DNA from: Alphaproteobacteria bacterium
GTDB taxonomy: Bacteria > Pseudomonadota > Alphaproteobacteria > UBA8366
Assembly (NCBI GenBank): GCA_009377445.1
Contig: WHUA01000009.1
Coordinates: forward strand, 62,001-126,000
Direction of reading: 5' to 3'
DNA length: 64,000 bases
Positions within the stretch are counted from its first letter, which is position 1, and each line of letters begins with the position of its first letter. Shown one piece after another: positions 16,575 through 23,920 of the stretch. The notes below the pieces were generated by a model that worked only from the letters and a program-made list of their open reading frames with translations, was not told the DNA's origin and did not search any database. A program made the translations under genes and the position numbers.

Positions 16575-17714
16575 ATGATCCGAAAGGGTTCCCGTGTGCT
16601 CGCATCCGCCTCGCTTTTCGGCGCCGCGGTTGCAGTATTCGCATTACCCGCTCTGGCACAGAAGGTGGACTTCGCCGGCAAGCGGCTCGAAATCACCGTG
16701 CCCGGCCGCGAGGGCAGCGGCAACGACGTCTACGCCCGCGTCTTCGCCCCCTTCTTCGAGAAGCATCTGCCGGGCAAGCCCACGATAATCGTCCGCAATA
16801 TTCCGGGGTCGGGCACCATCGCCGGCGCGAACCAGTACCAGAACCGCGCCAAGCCGGACGGCATGAACATGATCGCGGTGACGTCGTCCACCATCTCGAA
16901 CTACACGCTCAAGGACCCCCGCGTGAAGTACAAGCTGGAGACCTGGATCCCGATCATCCTGTCGCCGCAGGGCTCGGTGTTCTACGTCTCGCCCAGCCTC
17001 GGCGTGAAGACCGCGGCAGACCTGCCGATGCTGAAGGGCAAGAAGCTGGTATACGGCGGCAACAGCCCCACTTCCGCCGACCTCCGCATCACCTATAGCC
17101 TCGGCATGCTCGGCATCCTGCCGACGACGCATGTCTGGGGCGCGGACCGCGGCCCGTCGCGCCTGGCCTTCGAGCGCGGCGAGTTCAATTCCAACTACGA
17201 CACCACGCCCGCCTTCCTGCAGAATGCCAAGCACCTCGTCCGGGAAGGCAAGGCCATCCCGATGTTCGCGCTCGGCGTCGTCGACAAGAACGGCAACGTC
17301 GTGCGCGACCCGAACTTTCCGGACCTGCCGAGCTTCTACGAGGCATACCTGAAGATGAACGACGGCAAGAAGCCGTCGGGTCCCGCCTTCGAAGCCTGGA
17401 AGAACCTGATCCAGATCGGCGTCATGGCGAACAAGTTCTTCGCGTTGCCCGCGGGAACGCCGAAGAACATCGTCGAGACCTACCGCACGGCCGCGCGCAA
17501 CATCCTCAAGGATCCGGAATTCATCAAGACCGGGGCGGAGATCGTCGGCGGCTACGAACAGGTGATCGGCGACGACGCCCTGCCGATCATCGCCGAGGCC
17601 ACCTCGATCAGCCCGGAAGCCTGGAACTGGCTCGATGGTTGGCTGCAGAAAAACTACGACCTGCCGCTGGTGCAGAAGCCGAAGGAAGCGAAGAAGGGCG
17701 AAAAGAAAGGCTGA
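16575..17714 (+). CDS. Bug/TctC-family periplasmic solute-binding protein
   Basis: The 379-residue product has a clear signal peptide cleaved after ALPALA (about residue 28). The mature protein matches tripartite tricarboxylate transporter receptors: PGREGSGNDVYAR and NIPGSGTIAGANQYQN are the two conserved ligand-loop motifs. These bind carboxylates in the periplasm and feed TctAB-type permeases. No permease genes are adjacent, so this is an orphan receptor. A good ribosome-binding site (GGAGAGACAGCA) precedes the ATG. The C-terminus is Lys-rich (KPKEAKKGEKKG). It has its own promoter and a terminator, indicating a single-gene transcript. Confidence 0.88.
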   Translation: MIRKGSRVLASASLFGAAVAVFALPALAQKVDFAGKRLEITVPGREGSGNDVYARVFAPFFEKHLPGKPTIIVRNIPGSGTIAGANQYQNRAKPDGMNMIAVTSSTISNYTLKDPRVKYKLETWIPIILSPQGSVFYVSPSLGVKTAADLPMLKGKKLVYGGNSPTSADLRITYSLGMLGILPTTHVWGADRGPSRLAFERGEFNSNYDTTPAFLQNAKHLVREGKAIPMFALGVVDKNGNVVRDPNFPDLPSFYEAYLKMNDGKKPSGPAFEAWKNLIQIGVMANKFFALPAGTPKNIVETYRTAARNILKDPEFIKTGAEIVGGYEQVIGDDALPIIAEATSISPEAWNWLDGWLQKNYDLPLVQKPKEAKKGEKKG

Positions 17715-17742
17715 CCGCCGGCGAGCGGCGTCACGAAACGGC

Positions 17743-17775
17743 ACGGCCGCCCTTCCCGGGCGGCCGTTTCCGTTG
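17743..17775 (+). terminator. Rho-independent terminator after the Bug receptor gene
   Basis: ACGGCCGCCC pairs with GGGCGGCCGT around a TTCC loop, followed by TTTCCGTT. It lies 29 nt past the stop codon. Confidence 0.7.
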
Positions 17776-17834
17776 TGGCGAAAGCGCATGCCGGGCTGCT
17801 ATACGGGCGGCGTTGGATCCTGACATCGGGGCGG

Positions 17835-18770
17835 ATGGGACAAGCGATGGGACTCCTCAACAACGCGACCCGCTTCGGCGCGGTCAGCAAATTCTTTCAC
17901 TGGGCGGTCTTCCTGTTGTTCGTCAATCAATACGTCACGGGCGTCCTGATGATGCGGCTTGAGCGTGGACACCTCGTCCTCGGCTTCGCGCAGGGCGACT
18001 ACTACACCTGGCACAAGTCGGTAGGGCTCGTCGTGCTCGTCCTGGTGCTGCTGCGGATCACCTGGCGCAAGACGACCCGCCTGCCCGACTGGCCGGCCAC
18101 GCTGGCGCCGTGGGAGCAAGGCTGCATGAAGTGGACGGAGCGAACGCTCTACGCCTGCATGTTCCTGATGCCGCTCAGCGGCTATATCTTCACGCTCGCC
18201 GGCGGATACAACTTCAAGCTCTTCGGATTGCTGGGCCTGCCGCAGCTTATCGCCAAGAACGCCGCGCTCGCCTCGACCGCGCAGTTCGTGCATGCCGCGA
18301 CGGCCTACGTCATCGTCGCCGCGGTCGCCCTGCATCTGGCCCTTGGGCTCAAGCGCCATCTCGTCGAGAAGGACGGCTTCCTGCGCCGGATGCTGCCGTT
18401 CCGGCAGGCGGCTCAGGCTTTCGACAGAAGCTTGTGCCGCCGGTGCCATGCCTCGAGCGACTCGTGCGGATACCCCTCGAAGCTCTCGTCCTTGCGCCGG
18501 ATGTCGGGCTTCACCCAGCGCGCCTTGGAGTCGAGGAGCATATGCACGTTCGACGGCGGCGCGGGCAACGGCGTGTCGATGGCGCTGGCGAAGGGATGCA
18601 CCAAGTCGGGCCAGCTCGGGTCCGAAACCCACAGCGCTGAGCCGCACTTCTTGCAGAAATGGCGCTCGCCCGAGCTTTCCTCGCCGTCGAGGTCTGCGTG
18701 GAACATGCCGATGCTGCGCTTGCCGGTGACCTTGAGCGTGTCCGCCTTCGCGCCGAGATTGATGGCGTAG
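17835..18770 (+). CDS. Cytochrome b561-family membrane protein with antisense-encoded extension
   Basis: The core, about residues 1-190, is a four-helix di-haem cytochrome b561. Candidate haem ligands are the histidines in KFFHWAV, YTWHKSVGL, QFVHAATAY and ALHLALGLKRH. Such proteins move electrons in the inner membrane, typically to or from ubiquinone or as superoxide oxidase. The normal family end is near RRMLPFR. Here the frame does not stop there and continues ~120 residues directly antisense to the GFA gene, ending at 18770. The extension is unlikely to be functional. Two starts (17835, 17847) are equally good. Confidence 0.75.
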   Translation: MGQAMGLLNNATRFGAVSKFFHWAVFLLFVNQYVTGVLMMRLERGHLVLGFAQGDYYTWHKSVGLVVLVLVLLRITWRKTTRLPDWPATLAPWEQGCMKWTERTLYACMFLMPLSGYIFTLAGGYNFKLFGLLGLPQLIAKNAALASTAQFVHAATAYVIVAAVALHLALGLKRHLVEKDGFLRRMLPFRQAAQAFDRSLCRRCHASSDSCGYPSKLSSLRRMSGFTQRALESRSICTFDGGAGNGVSMALAKGCTKSGQLGSETHSAEPHFLQKWRSPELSSPSRSAWNMPMLRLPVTLSVSAFAPRLMA

Positions 18771-18889
18771 CCCCCGCCCCCCGCCGACTTGCGGCAGATG
18801 GAACAGTAGCAGCGCATGAACGGCACCGGCGCGTAGGCCTCGACCGAAAACCGCACCGCGCCGCAATAGCACGAACCGTCGAGATGCAT
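18413..18889 (-). CDS. GFA-family (CENP-V/GFA) zinc-binding protein
   Basis: A 158-residue protein of the glutathione-dependent formaldehyde-activating (GFA) superfamily. Zinc ligands are evident: CYCGAV at residues 7-12, CYCSIC near 28-33, and FCKKCGSALW near 78-87. These folds bind zinc with seven cysteines; only some members act on S-hydroxymethylglutathione, so the reaction is unassigned. It is convergent with the cytochrome b561 gene, whose extended frame covers most of it. A degraded relative of this same gene lies at 19963-20093. Confidence 0.85.
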   Translation of the reverse strand: MHLDGSCYCGAVRFSVEAYAPVPFMRCYCSICRKSAGGGGYAINLGAKADTLKVTGKRSIGMFHADLDGEESSGERHFCKKCGSALWVSDPSWPDLVHPFASAIDTPLPAPPSNVHMLLDSKARWVKPDIRRKDESFEGYPHESLEAWHRRHKLLSKA

Positions 18890-18951
18890 GGCGTCCTCCT
18901 CTCACGACTATCCTATGAACGGTCGCAGCAATCTTCGGCTCCACGGCCGGC

Positions 18952-19485
18952 TCAGCGCCAGGATCTTTCGTCTTTCGGCAGCCGCCCATCGTCGTCGATG
19001 ACGCGCAACTTATGCGGCTTGCCGCGCGACCATATCCAGAAGACGACATTGACGTCACGTTCCGTCGCGCCAAACGCATAACTCGGCACGACCATTCCTG
19101 CGCAGCCGGCCGCCATAAGGCTCTTGGCCAAGCGCCAACTCGGTGGCGTTTCGCCGCGCGACGCGATGGCTTCCCACGCACATCCAAGCTGGCCGCTGTC
19201 GGCCCCTGCCGCGTCGCGCGCAGCCAAGTCCGTCAGGTCGAGAATATCCGCGCAGTCGACCTCGTAGGCGCAGAGAGTCAGCGGTTGCGCCTTGAAGGGA
19301 AAGCCCTGCTGCGCCTCCAGCCACGCCGTTTCCGGCCGGCGCGACGTATAGAGCGCCTGGACTCCTTTTGGATTGAACCGTCCGCCGTAACGTGCGGCCC
19401 CTTCGCCGGACTCGGGCGCGAACGACCAGCGAGGATTGTGACCGCCGTAAACGGTCGTCTGCAGACGAACGAAGCGGAGCCTCAA
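18952..19485 (-). CDS. RES-domain toxin
   Basis: A 177-residue RES-family protein. Members of this family (MbcT, ParT) degrade or transfer NAD+ and arrest growth. The named residues are identifiable: R in NPRWSF, then GGRFNPKG and ALYTS, the glutamate in TAWLE, and the serine in VVPSYAFG. No ATG exists at the right place. The best start is a TTG overlapping the antitoxin stop as TTGA, giving translational coupling. It is the second gene of the antitoxin-toxin pair. Confidence 0.82.
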   Translation of the reverse strand: MRLRFVRLQTTVYGGHNPRWSFAPESGEGAARYGGRFNPKGVQALYTSRRPETAWLEAQQGFPFKAQPLTLCAYEVDCADILDLTDLAARDAAGADSGQLGCAWEAIASRGETPPSWRLAKSLMAAGCAGMVVPSYAFGATERDVNVVFWIWSRGKPHKLRVIDDDGRLPKDERSWR

Positions 19486-19847
19486 GCGTAGCCGCCGACC
19501 GCCACGCGGCTGAGGTAGTTCTTCACATCCTCGGCCCGTCCCTCTTTTACGAGATCCTCCGCCGTGCGGTCTCCGAAGGATGGAAGCGATTGCGAGCGAT
19601 ACCACGCAAAGGCAGCGGCCAGCGATCCGGCCCAGGGCAACACCCGGTTCATGATCTCGACGCCGTCGCGTAATCGCCGCTGCGTTGCCCGCGTCTTGAG
19701 GCGGGCCGATTTGGACACGGCATCGCCGGACAGCCCGAAGGCCCGGGCGAGCTCGATCTTGGTGATATGAAGGCGCGCCGTAAGCTCGTCGGCCGCGATA
19801 ACGCCGTCGCTGGTTATGACTTCCGCAAGGAAACTGCCGTCCGCCAT
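19482..19847 (-). CDS. Xre/MbcA/ParS-type antitoxin
   Basis: A 121-residue DUF2384-type antitoxin partner of the RES toxin. A helix-turn-helix lies at about 34-55 (LARAFGLSGDAVSKSARL); the C-terminal half (AFAWYRSQSLPSFGDRTAEDL) is the toxin-covering segment, ending VGGYA. The toxin starts within its stop codon. A palindrome just upstream (19866-19883) beside a -10-like TATATT is a plausible autoregulatory operator. Confidence 0.82.
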   Translation of the reverse strand: MADGSFLAEVITSDGVIAADELTARLHITKIELARAFGLSGDAVSKSARLKTRATQRRLRDGVEIMNRVLPWAGSLAAAFAWYRSQSLPSFGDRTAEDLVKEGRAEDVKNYLSRVAVGGYA

Positions 19848-19865
19848 GAAACTTGCCTCGGAAGT

Positions 19866-19883
19866 TGACCATCTTGACGGTCA
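19866..19883. promoter_or_regulatory. Candidate operator of the toxin-antitoxin pair
   Basis: An 18-bp imperfect palindrome, TGACC-N8-GGTCA, lies 19 nt upstream of the antitoxin ATG. A -10-like TATATT (19885-19890, minus strand) abuts it. Autoregulation through it is inferred from the family. Confidence 0.45.
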
Positions 19884-19922
19884 TAATATAAGGCAAATCG
19901 AGATTCGGAGCAAGGACCGCCC

Positions 19923-19962
19923 TCAGAACCCCACGTTATCCCCGCCCTTCAGCGCCAGCATC
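19923..19962 (-). pseudogene. Fragment of the 3' end of a BKACE gene
   Basis: The 40 nt match the 3' end of the intact BKACE gene (22805-22844) at 38 positions, in the same orientation. They would encode the last residues MLALKGGDNVGF. The two copies bracket a 2.8-kb block. Confidence 0.75.
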
Positions 19963-20093
19963 TGGATGCTCGACGGAAGCGCGGGTAGCGGCGTGTCGAT
20001 GGCGCTGGCGAAGGGATGCACAAGGTCCGGCCGGCTCGGGTCCGAAACCCAGAGCGCCGAGCCGCGCCTTCGCGCCGAGATTGATGGCGCCTA
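19963..20093 (-). pseudogene. Degraded GFA gene fragment with internal deletion
   Basis: Nucleotides 19963-20068 closely match the GFA gene at about 18542-18647. The match then jumps to about 18745-18768 (CCTTCGCGCCGAGATTGATGGCG), so ~100 nt encoding one zinc site are missing. It cannot make a working protein. Confidence 0.75.
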
Positions 20094-20606
20094 GAAGAGG
20101 CTATCGACGTATTGCTTGACGGGCTGCGGCAACAAGTCTTGCGGATGGTCCCCGCCCAGGGTCGCCAAGCCGCTCCTCCCGGCCACCACGCCGCGTTCGA
20201 TCAGGCGGCCCGTAGCCGGGTCGTAGATGGAGATCTGCACCTCCACCTTGTCGGATCTGCTGGACCATGCCGTGGCCCGATCTTCCCAATGCGCGATTGA
20301 CGGGCTGATCAGATATGTCGCGCCCATCTTCTTCGCCGCCTCCAGCGCGCTGTCATGCGTCTCAGGACGCGCGGCCTGTTCCACCCGCGTCAGTTGGCGC
20401 GTAAAGGCGCCCGCGACGATCTGCGCCGTCGTCAGCCCCGAGCCGGAATAGACGGTGTGACCGTAACGCCCGTCCTGCGGAACGGCGACATAGGCCGTCG
20501 CGGCGCGCGAAAGCTTCTCGGGCGATTGCATGCTGTGCTGCACCCGGTGCGAGTCTGCACAAGCGCTCACCGCAAGAACGATGGCAAGAACGAGAGCCTT
20601 CCGCAT
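20091..20606 (-). CDS. DUF4823-like lipoprotein, paralogue 1
   Basis: A 171-residue predicted lipoprotein starting MRKALVLAIVLAVSACAD, with lipobox VSAC. The body carries AYVAVPQDGRYG and TVYSGSGLTTAQIVAGAF, then ATYLISPSIAHWEDRATAWSSRSDKVEVQI, matching the uncharacterised DUF4823 family. The gene 114 nt upstream is a clear paralogue with the same layout, and both end in the pattern PVxxYV(D/N)SLF. The family is presumed to act in the envelope; the role is unknown. The codon at 20621 is an alternative start, but it precedes a less typical signal sequence. Confidence 0.75.
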   Translation of the reverse strand: MRKALVLAIVLAVSACADSHRVQHSMQSPEKLSRAATAYVAVPQDGRYGHTVYSGSGLTTAQIVAGAFTRQLTRVEQAARPETHDSALEAAKKMGATYLISPSIAHWEDRATAWSSRSDKVEVQISIYDPATGRLIERGVVAGRSGLATLGGDHPQDLLPQPVKQYVDSLF

Positions 20607-20720
20607 TCCGAGCCGCACCAACGCCGTGAAAACACCGGCGCAACATACTTTAAATCCGGCGAATGCAACACGCGATAGCGGTGGGTTGGCGAAAATTCGC
20701 CTCGGCTAAGAAGGTCGATC

Positions 20721-21233
20721 TCAGAAAAGGCTGTTGACGTATTCACCAACCGGCCTTGGCAACAGTCTCTGCGGATGAATGTTGCGAAAGACCGGCCAGC
20801 CCTTTATGCCGCCCACAACGGCGTGCTCAATCGTCTTCCCCGTCGTGACGTCGACCACCGCAATCTGCAATTCCGCCTTGTCAGATCTACCCGACCAAAA
20901 GCTGGCCCGGTCCTCCCAATGCAGGATCGCCGGCGCGATCAGGTAGGCAGCTTTCAATTCCTTCGCCCGCTCAAGCGCAAGATCGAGCGTCTGTGGCTCG
21001 GAAGCCTGCTCTACGCGATCGAAGTGACGCGCAAAGGCCGTGGCGACGATCTGCGCGGCCATCGCGCCGGACCCGGTATACACGGTTCTGCCGTATTTCC
21101 CGTCCGGAGGAACCGAAACATAGGCCCTGGCCGACGGCGCCAATCGCTTCGAAATCTGGGGCGGCCGGTCGACGGCATACGTGCCGCACGCTGCCAGTTC
21201 CAGAAGCGCGATGATGAGTATGAGCGTCCGCAT
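20721..21233 (-). CDS. DUF4823-like lipoprotein, paralogue 2
   Basis: A 170-residue lipoprotein with signal MRTLILIIALLELAACGTY (lipobox LAAC). It shares with its downstream paralogue AYVSVPPDGKYG, TVYTGSGAMAAQIVA, AYLIAPAILHWEDRASFWSGRSDKAELQI and the C-terminal YVNSLF. The tandem arrangement shows a local duplication. Its promoter region (21234-21302) recurs at 22699-22789 on the far side of the MFS gene. Function is unknown. Confidence 0.75.
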   Translation of the reverse strand: MRTLILIIALLELAACGTYAVDRPPQISKRLAPSARAYVSVPPDGKYGRTVYTGSGAMAAQIVATAFARHFDRVEQASEPQTLDLALERAKELKAAYLIAPAILHWEDRASFWSGRSDKAELQIAVVDVTTGKTIEHAVVGGIKGWPVFRNIHPQRLLPRPVGEYVNSLF

Positions 21234-21268
21234 GCACACCCCCTACTGCGAATATCTCGATACGTGAA

Positions 21269-21294
21269 ATTGTATGCCGCGCAGCGTCTATCAA
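21269..21294 (-). promoter_or_regulatory. Candidate promoter of DUF4823 paralogue 2
   Basis: On the minus strand TTGATA (21289-21294) precedes TACAAT (21269-21274) by a short 14-nt spacer. The same pair with the same spacing (TTGATA/TACTAT) is kept in the duplicate at 22745-22770. Confidence 0.35.
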
Positions 21295-21346
21295 CTTCCT
21301 CAAGAAATGATTAATAGAGCGAGCAGCGTCAAGGGTAGGCGTCGAT

Positions 21347-22552
21347 CTACACCTCGGTTGGTTTGTGGCGTGCGAGACGAAAGAGGTGCGCGGCACTCAG
21401 CACGAGAGCGATGGCCGCGGCCTGGAAAGCGAGGTTGAGACCGGCGGCCTGGCCCGCCGGAAGCATGCCAAGCAGCCCCGACACCAGCGGCCCGCCAATC
21501 TGGCCGATCGCGAACGCAGCGGTCATCTGGCCCAGTAGGGCGGTTGGATCGCCGGTGGCGCGAGCCCGCACCTCCTGCATTCCGATCATGGCGGGGACCA
21601 AGTATGTACCGCCCACGAGCAGCGCGGCGATTGCGATTGAAGTTGGTGACAGCCAGATGCTCGGCATGACGACGCCGGCTGCCATGACGAGATGGCAGAC
21701 GGCCCAGACACGTAGGCGGTTCATGTGCTGGAGCGTGCGCGCGGCCACAATGGTAGAAAGCGCCGCCGCTATGCCGAACACCGGCCAGGCGAGACCGAAG
21801 ATGCGCGGATCGTCGACGATGTTGCGAGCAAGCGCGGGAAGGAATGTCGCCGGCAGGATATAGCCGAAGCCGACCAGCCCGTAGCAGATCACGAGGCTCG
21901 TGCAGTCGTTGGATTCGGCCGGAGCGGATTGCTTGCGAATGGCGACCGCCGAGATATCCCGCGATCCGTCGCGCAACAATAGAGTCGGCGCGATCGCGAC
22001 CGCCGACAGCGCCCCTAGTCCTAACCACAGCCATTGCGCTGGGACGCCTGGGCCGGCGGCAACGACACAGAACGCACCGACCAGCGCAATCCCGACGCCG
22101 ACGCCGGCATAGACGACTCCGGCAAGGTCCGAGCGCTGCGCCAAGGCCAGCCGCTCCAGGGCCCACGCGTTGGTCAAGACAAATGCCCAGGCGCTGAAGC
22201 CGCCCGCTGCAAAACGCAGGGCAAGCCATGCGACCATGTCGGGATTGCCAACCCCCATGGCGGCGGTGACGGCAACGATACCGGCAAGGCTGGCGGGCAA
22301 CAGCACCTGTGATGAGACGCGAACCCGGCTCACCGTCAGCGCACCGAGCAGATAGCCCAGGTAGTTGCTGCCGGCCAGCCATGCGCCTGCGCTTGTATCG
22401 AGCAGGCCGTCACGGGTCATGAGCGGCAGCAGCGGCGTGAATGCGAAACGACCGACGCCCATTTCGATTGCCACCTCCATCATCGCGAGGAGGGAGACAG
22501 CGGCAGCGGAGCGCGAGGACAGGCGAGCCTGAAGGCTGGGATCTGGTTTCAT
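21347..22552 (-). CDS. YbfB/YjiJ-like MFS transporter
   Basis: A 401-residue major facilitator protein with about twelve hydrophobic segments. The N-terminal GVGRFAFTPLLPLM and the LAGSNYLGYLLGAL that follows are the hallmark of the YbfB/YjiJ subfamily, and GIGQIGGPLVSGLLG-like sequence is found in the C-terminal half. Substrates of the subfamily are mostly unknown. It sits alone between the DUF4823 genes and the BKACE gene, inside the block bounded by duplicated BKACE 3' ends. Confidence 0.82.
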   Translation of the reverse strand: MKPDPSLQARLSSRSAAAVSLLAMMEVAIEMGVGRFAFTPLLPLMTRDGLLDTSAGAWLAGSNYLGYLLGALTVSRVRVSSQVLLPASLAGIVAVTAAMGVGNPDMVAWLALRFAAGGFSAWAFVLTNAWALERLALAQRSDLAGVVYAGVGVGIALVGAFCVVAAGPGVPAQWLWLGLGALSAVAIAPTLLLRDGSRDISAVAIRKQSAPAESNDCTSLVICYGLVGFGYILPATFLPALARNIVDDPRIFGLAWPVFGIAAALSTIVAARTLQHMNRLRVWAVCHLVMAAGVVMPSIWLSPTSIAIAALLVGGTYLVPAMIGMQEVRARATGDPTALLGQMTAAFAIGQIGGPLVSGLLGMLPAGQAAGLNLAFQAAAIALVLSAAHLFRLARHKPTEV

Positions 22553-22600
22553 GTGTGCTAATTGGCCATTCTGAACGGCACCTTACGCCCGCCAGCGTGA

Positions 22601-22687
22601 TGTCTTCGAGATGAAGACAAGCGACAAACCTACGAGGATTGGGCGAAGGCAAAGGCCCAGAAGCCGACGCAGCCGAAGAAGCCGTGA
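22601..22687 (+). pseudogene. Possible 3' remnant of a plus-strand gene
   Basis: A short frame reads DEDKRQTYEDWAKAKAQKP and then TQPKKP before a stop. The Lys/Pro-rich end looks like a genuine C-terminus cut off from its gene. There is no start codon, and an in-frame stop lies just upstream. Evidence is weak. Confidence 0.25.
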
Positions 22688-22698
22688 GGGCTCTCGGA

Positions 22699-22789
22699 TG
22701 CACACCCCTACTGCGAATATCCCGATGAATGGGTCTTGCGTCAAATAGTATGACGCGCAGCACCTATCAACTTATTCAAGAAATTATTT
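22699..22789. repeat. Second copy of the DUF4823 gene upstream region
   Basis: From ATGCACACCCC through CTATCAACTT.(T)TCAAGAAAT this matches 21232-21302, with a ~15-nt insertion. It carries the same promoter-like motif but leads into no lipoprotein gene. Confidence 0.65.
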
Positions 22790-22804
22790 AGTCCGTCTTT
22801 CGCG

Positions 22805-23740
22805 TCAGAACCCGACGTTGTCCCCGCCCTTCAGCGCCAGCATCCTCCGCGCTTCGTCCGGGGTGGCGATGTCGAGGGACAGCTCCTCGACGATGCGGCG
22901 GATCTTGGCGACCTGCTCGGCATTGTTGTTGGCGAGCTTGCCTTTGGAAAGGTAAAGGCTGTCCTCCAGACCGACGCGGACGCTGCCGCCCAGCATGGCG
23001 GCGTTGGTGCAGAAGGTCATCTGGTGCCGCCCGGCGGCGAGCACGGACCAGACGTAGTCGTCGCCGAACAGCCGGTCGGCGGTACGCCGCGCGAACAGCA
23101 GGTTGTCGAGGTCGGCGCCGATGCCGCCCAGGATTCCGAAAATCGACTGGATGAAGAAGGGCGGCTTGACCAGCCCGCGGTCGACGAAGTGGGCCAAGTT
23201 GTAGAGGTGGCCGATGTCGTAGCACTCGAACTCGAAGCGCGTGCCGTGCGCCTCGCCCAGATCCTTGAGGATGCGCTCTATGTCGCGGAAGGTGTTGCGG
23301 AAGATGAAGTCGTCGGTATTCCGAAGATAGGGCTCCTCCCAGGCGTGCTTCCAGTTCGTGAACTTGTCCGCCGCCGGGAAGATGCCGAAGTTCATCGAGC
23401 CCATGTTGAGCGAGCACATCTCGGGCTTGGCCACGAGCGGCGCCGCCAGCCTCTGTTCGAGCGTCATGTTGAGGCCGCCGCCGGTGGTTACGTTCACCAC
23501 GGCGTCGCAGGACTGCTTGATCCGCGGCAGGAACTGCATGAAGACGTTCGGGTCCGGCGTCGGCTCACCGGTCTCGGGATCGCGGGCGTGCAGGTGGATG
23601 ATCGCCGCCCCCGCCTCCGCCGCCGCGATGCTCTGGCGCGCGATCTCGTCCGGCGTGACCGGCAGGCCGTCGGACATGGTCGGCGTGTGGATCCCGCCCG
23701 TCACGGCGCAGCTTATGATGACCTTGTCGTTGCGTGCCAT
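22805..23740 (-). CDS. Beta-keto acid cleavage enzyme (BKACE, DUF849)
   Basis: A 311-residue BKACE protein. The family condenses a beta-keto acid with acetyl-CoA and splits it into acetoacetate and a new acyl-CoA; the founding member is 3-keto-5-aminohexanoate cleavage enzyme (Kce). The zinc site IIHLHARDP (near 46) and the NVTTGGG loop are present, as is the C-terminal PDEARRMLALKGG. The ATG at 23740 gives the usual MARNDKVIISCAVTGG beginning. The substrate is not determinable here. The 3' 40 nt recur at 19923-19962. Confidence 0.87.
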   Translation of the reverse strand: MARNDKVIISCAVTGGIHTPTMSDGLPVTPDEIARQSIAAAEAGAAIIHLHARDPETGEPTPDPNVFMQFLPRIKQSCDAVVNVTTGGGLNMTLEQRLAAPLVAKPEMCSLNMGSMNFGIFPAADKFTNWKHAWEEPYLRNTDDFIFRNTFRDIERILKDLGEAHGTRFEFECYDIGHLYNLAHFVDRGLVKPPFFIQSIFGILGGIGADLDNLLFARRTADRLFGDDYVWSVLAAGRHQMTFCTNAAMLGGSVRVGLEDSLYLSKGKLANNNAEQVAKIRRIVEELSLDIATPDEARRMLALKGGDNVGF

Positions 23741-23776
23741 TGGCCGCCTCCCGTGCCGCCTCATCCTTCTTAACAT

Positions 23777-23909
23777 CCCTTCTCCGCCGGAGGGGCGGAG
23801 AAGGTGGCGCGCTATGCGCGCCGGATGAGGTGGGGACGCTCGCTGTCAACGGGGTTGCCATCCCCCACCTCTCCCTGCCCCTCTCCGCCCCACAGGGGCA
23901 GAGAGGGAA
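23777..23909. repeat. GC-rich dispersed hairpin repeat, copy 1
   Basis: Inverted parts CTCCGCCGGAG..GGCGGAG, GGCGCGC.ATGCGCGCC and a CCCCCACCTCTCCCTG arm with pairing CAGAGAGGG. Occurs again at 52717-52844 in the same orientation. It fills the 180-nt gap between two minus-strand genes. Confidence 0.75.
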
Positions 23910-23920
23910 TGCATTGGGGC

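Noticed and set aside
17743..17775. Repeat family member
   Set aside because: The hairpin is unique in the window and placed like a terminator, so it is called as one.
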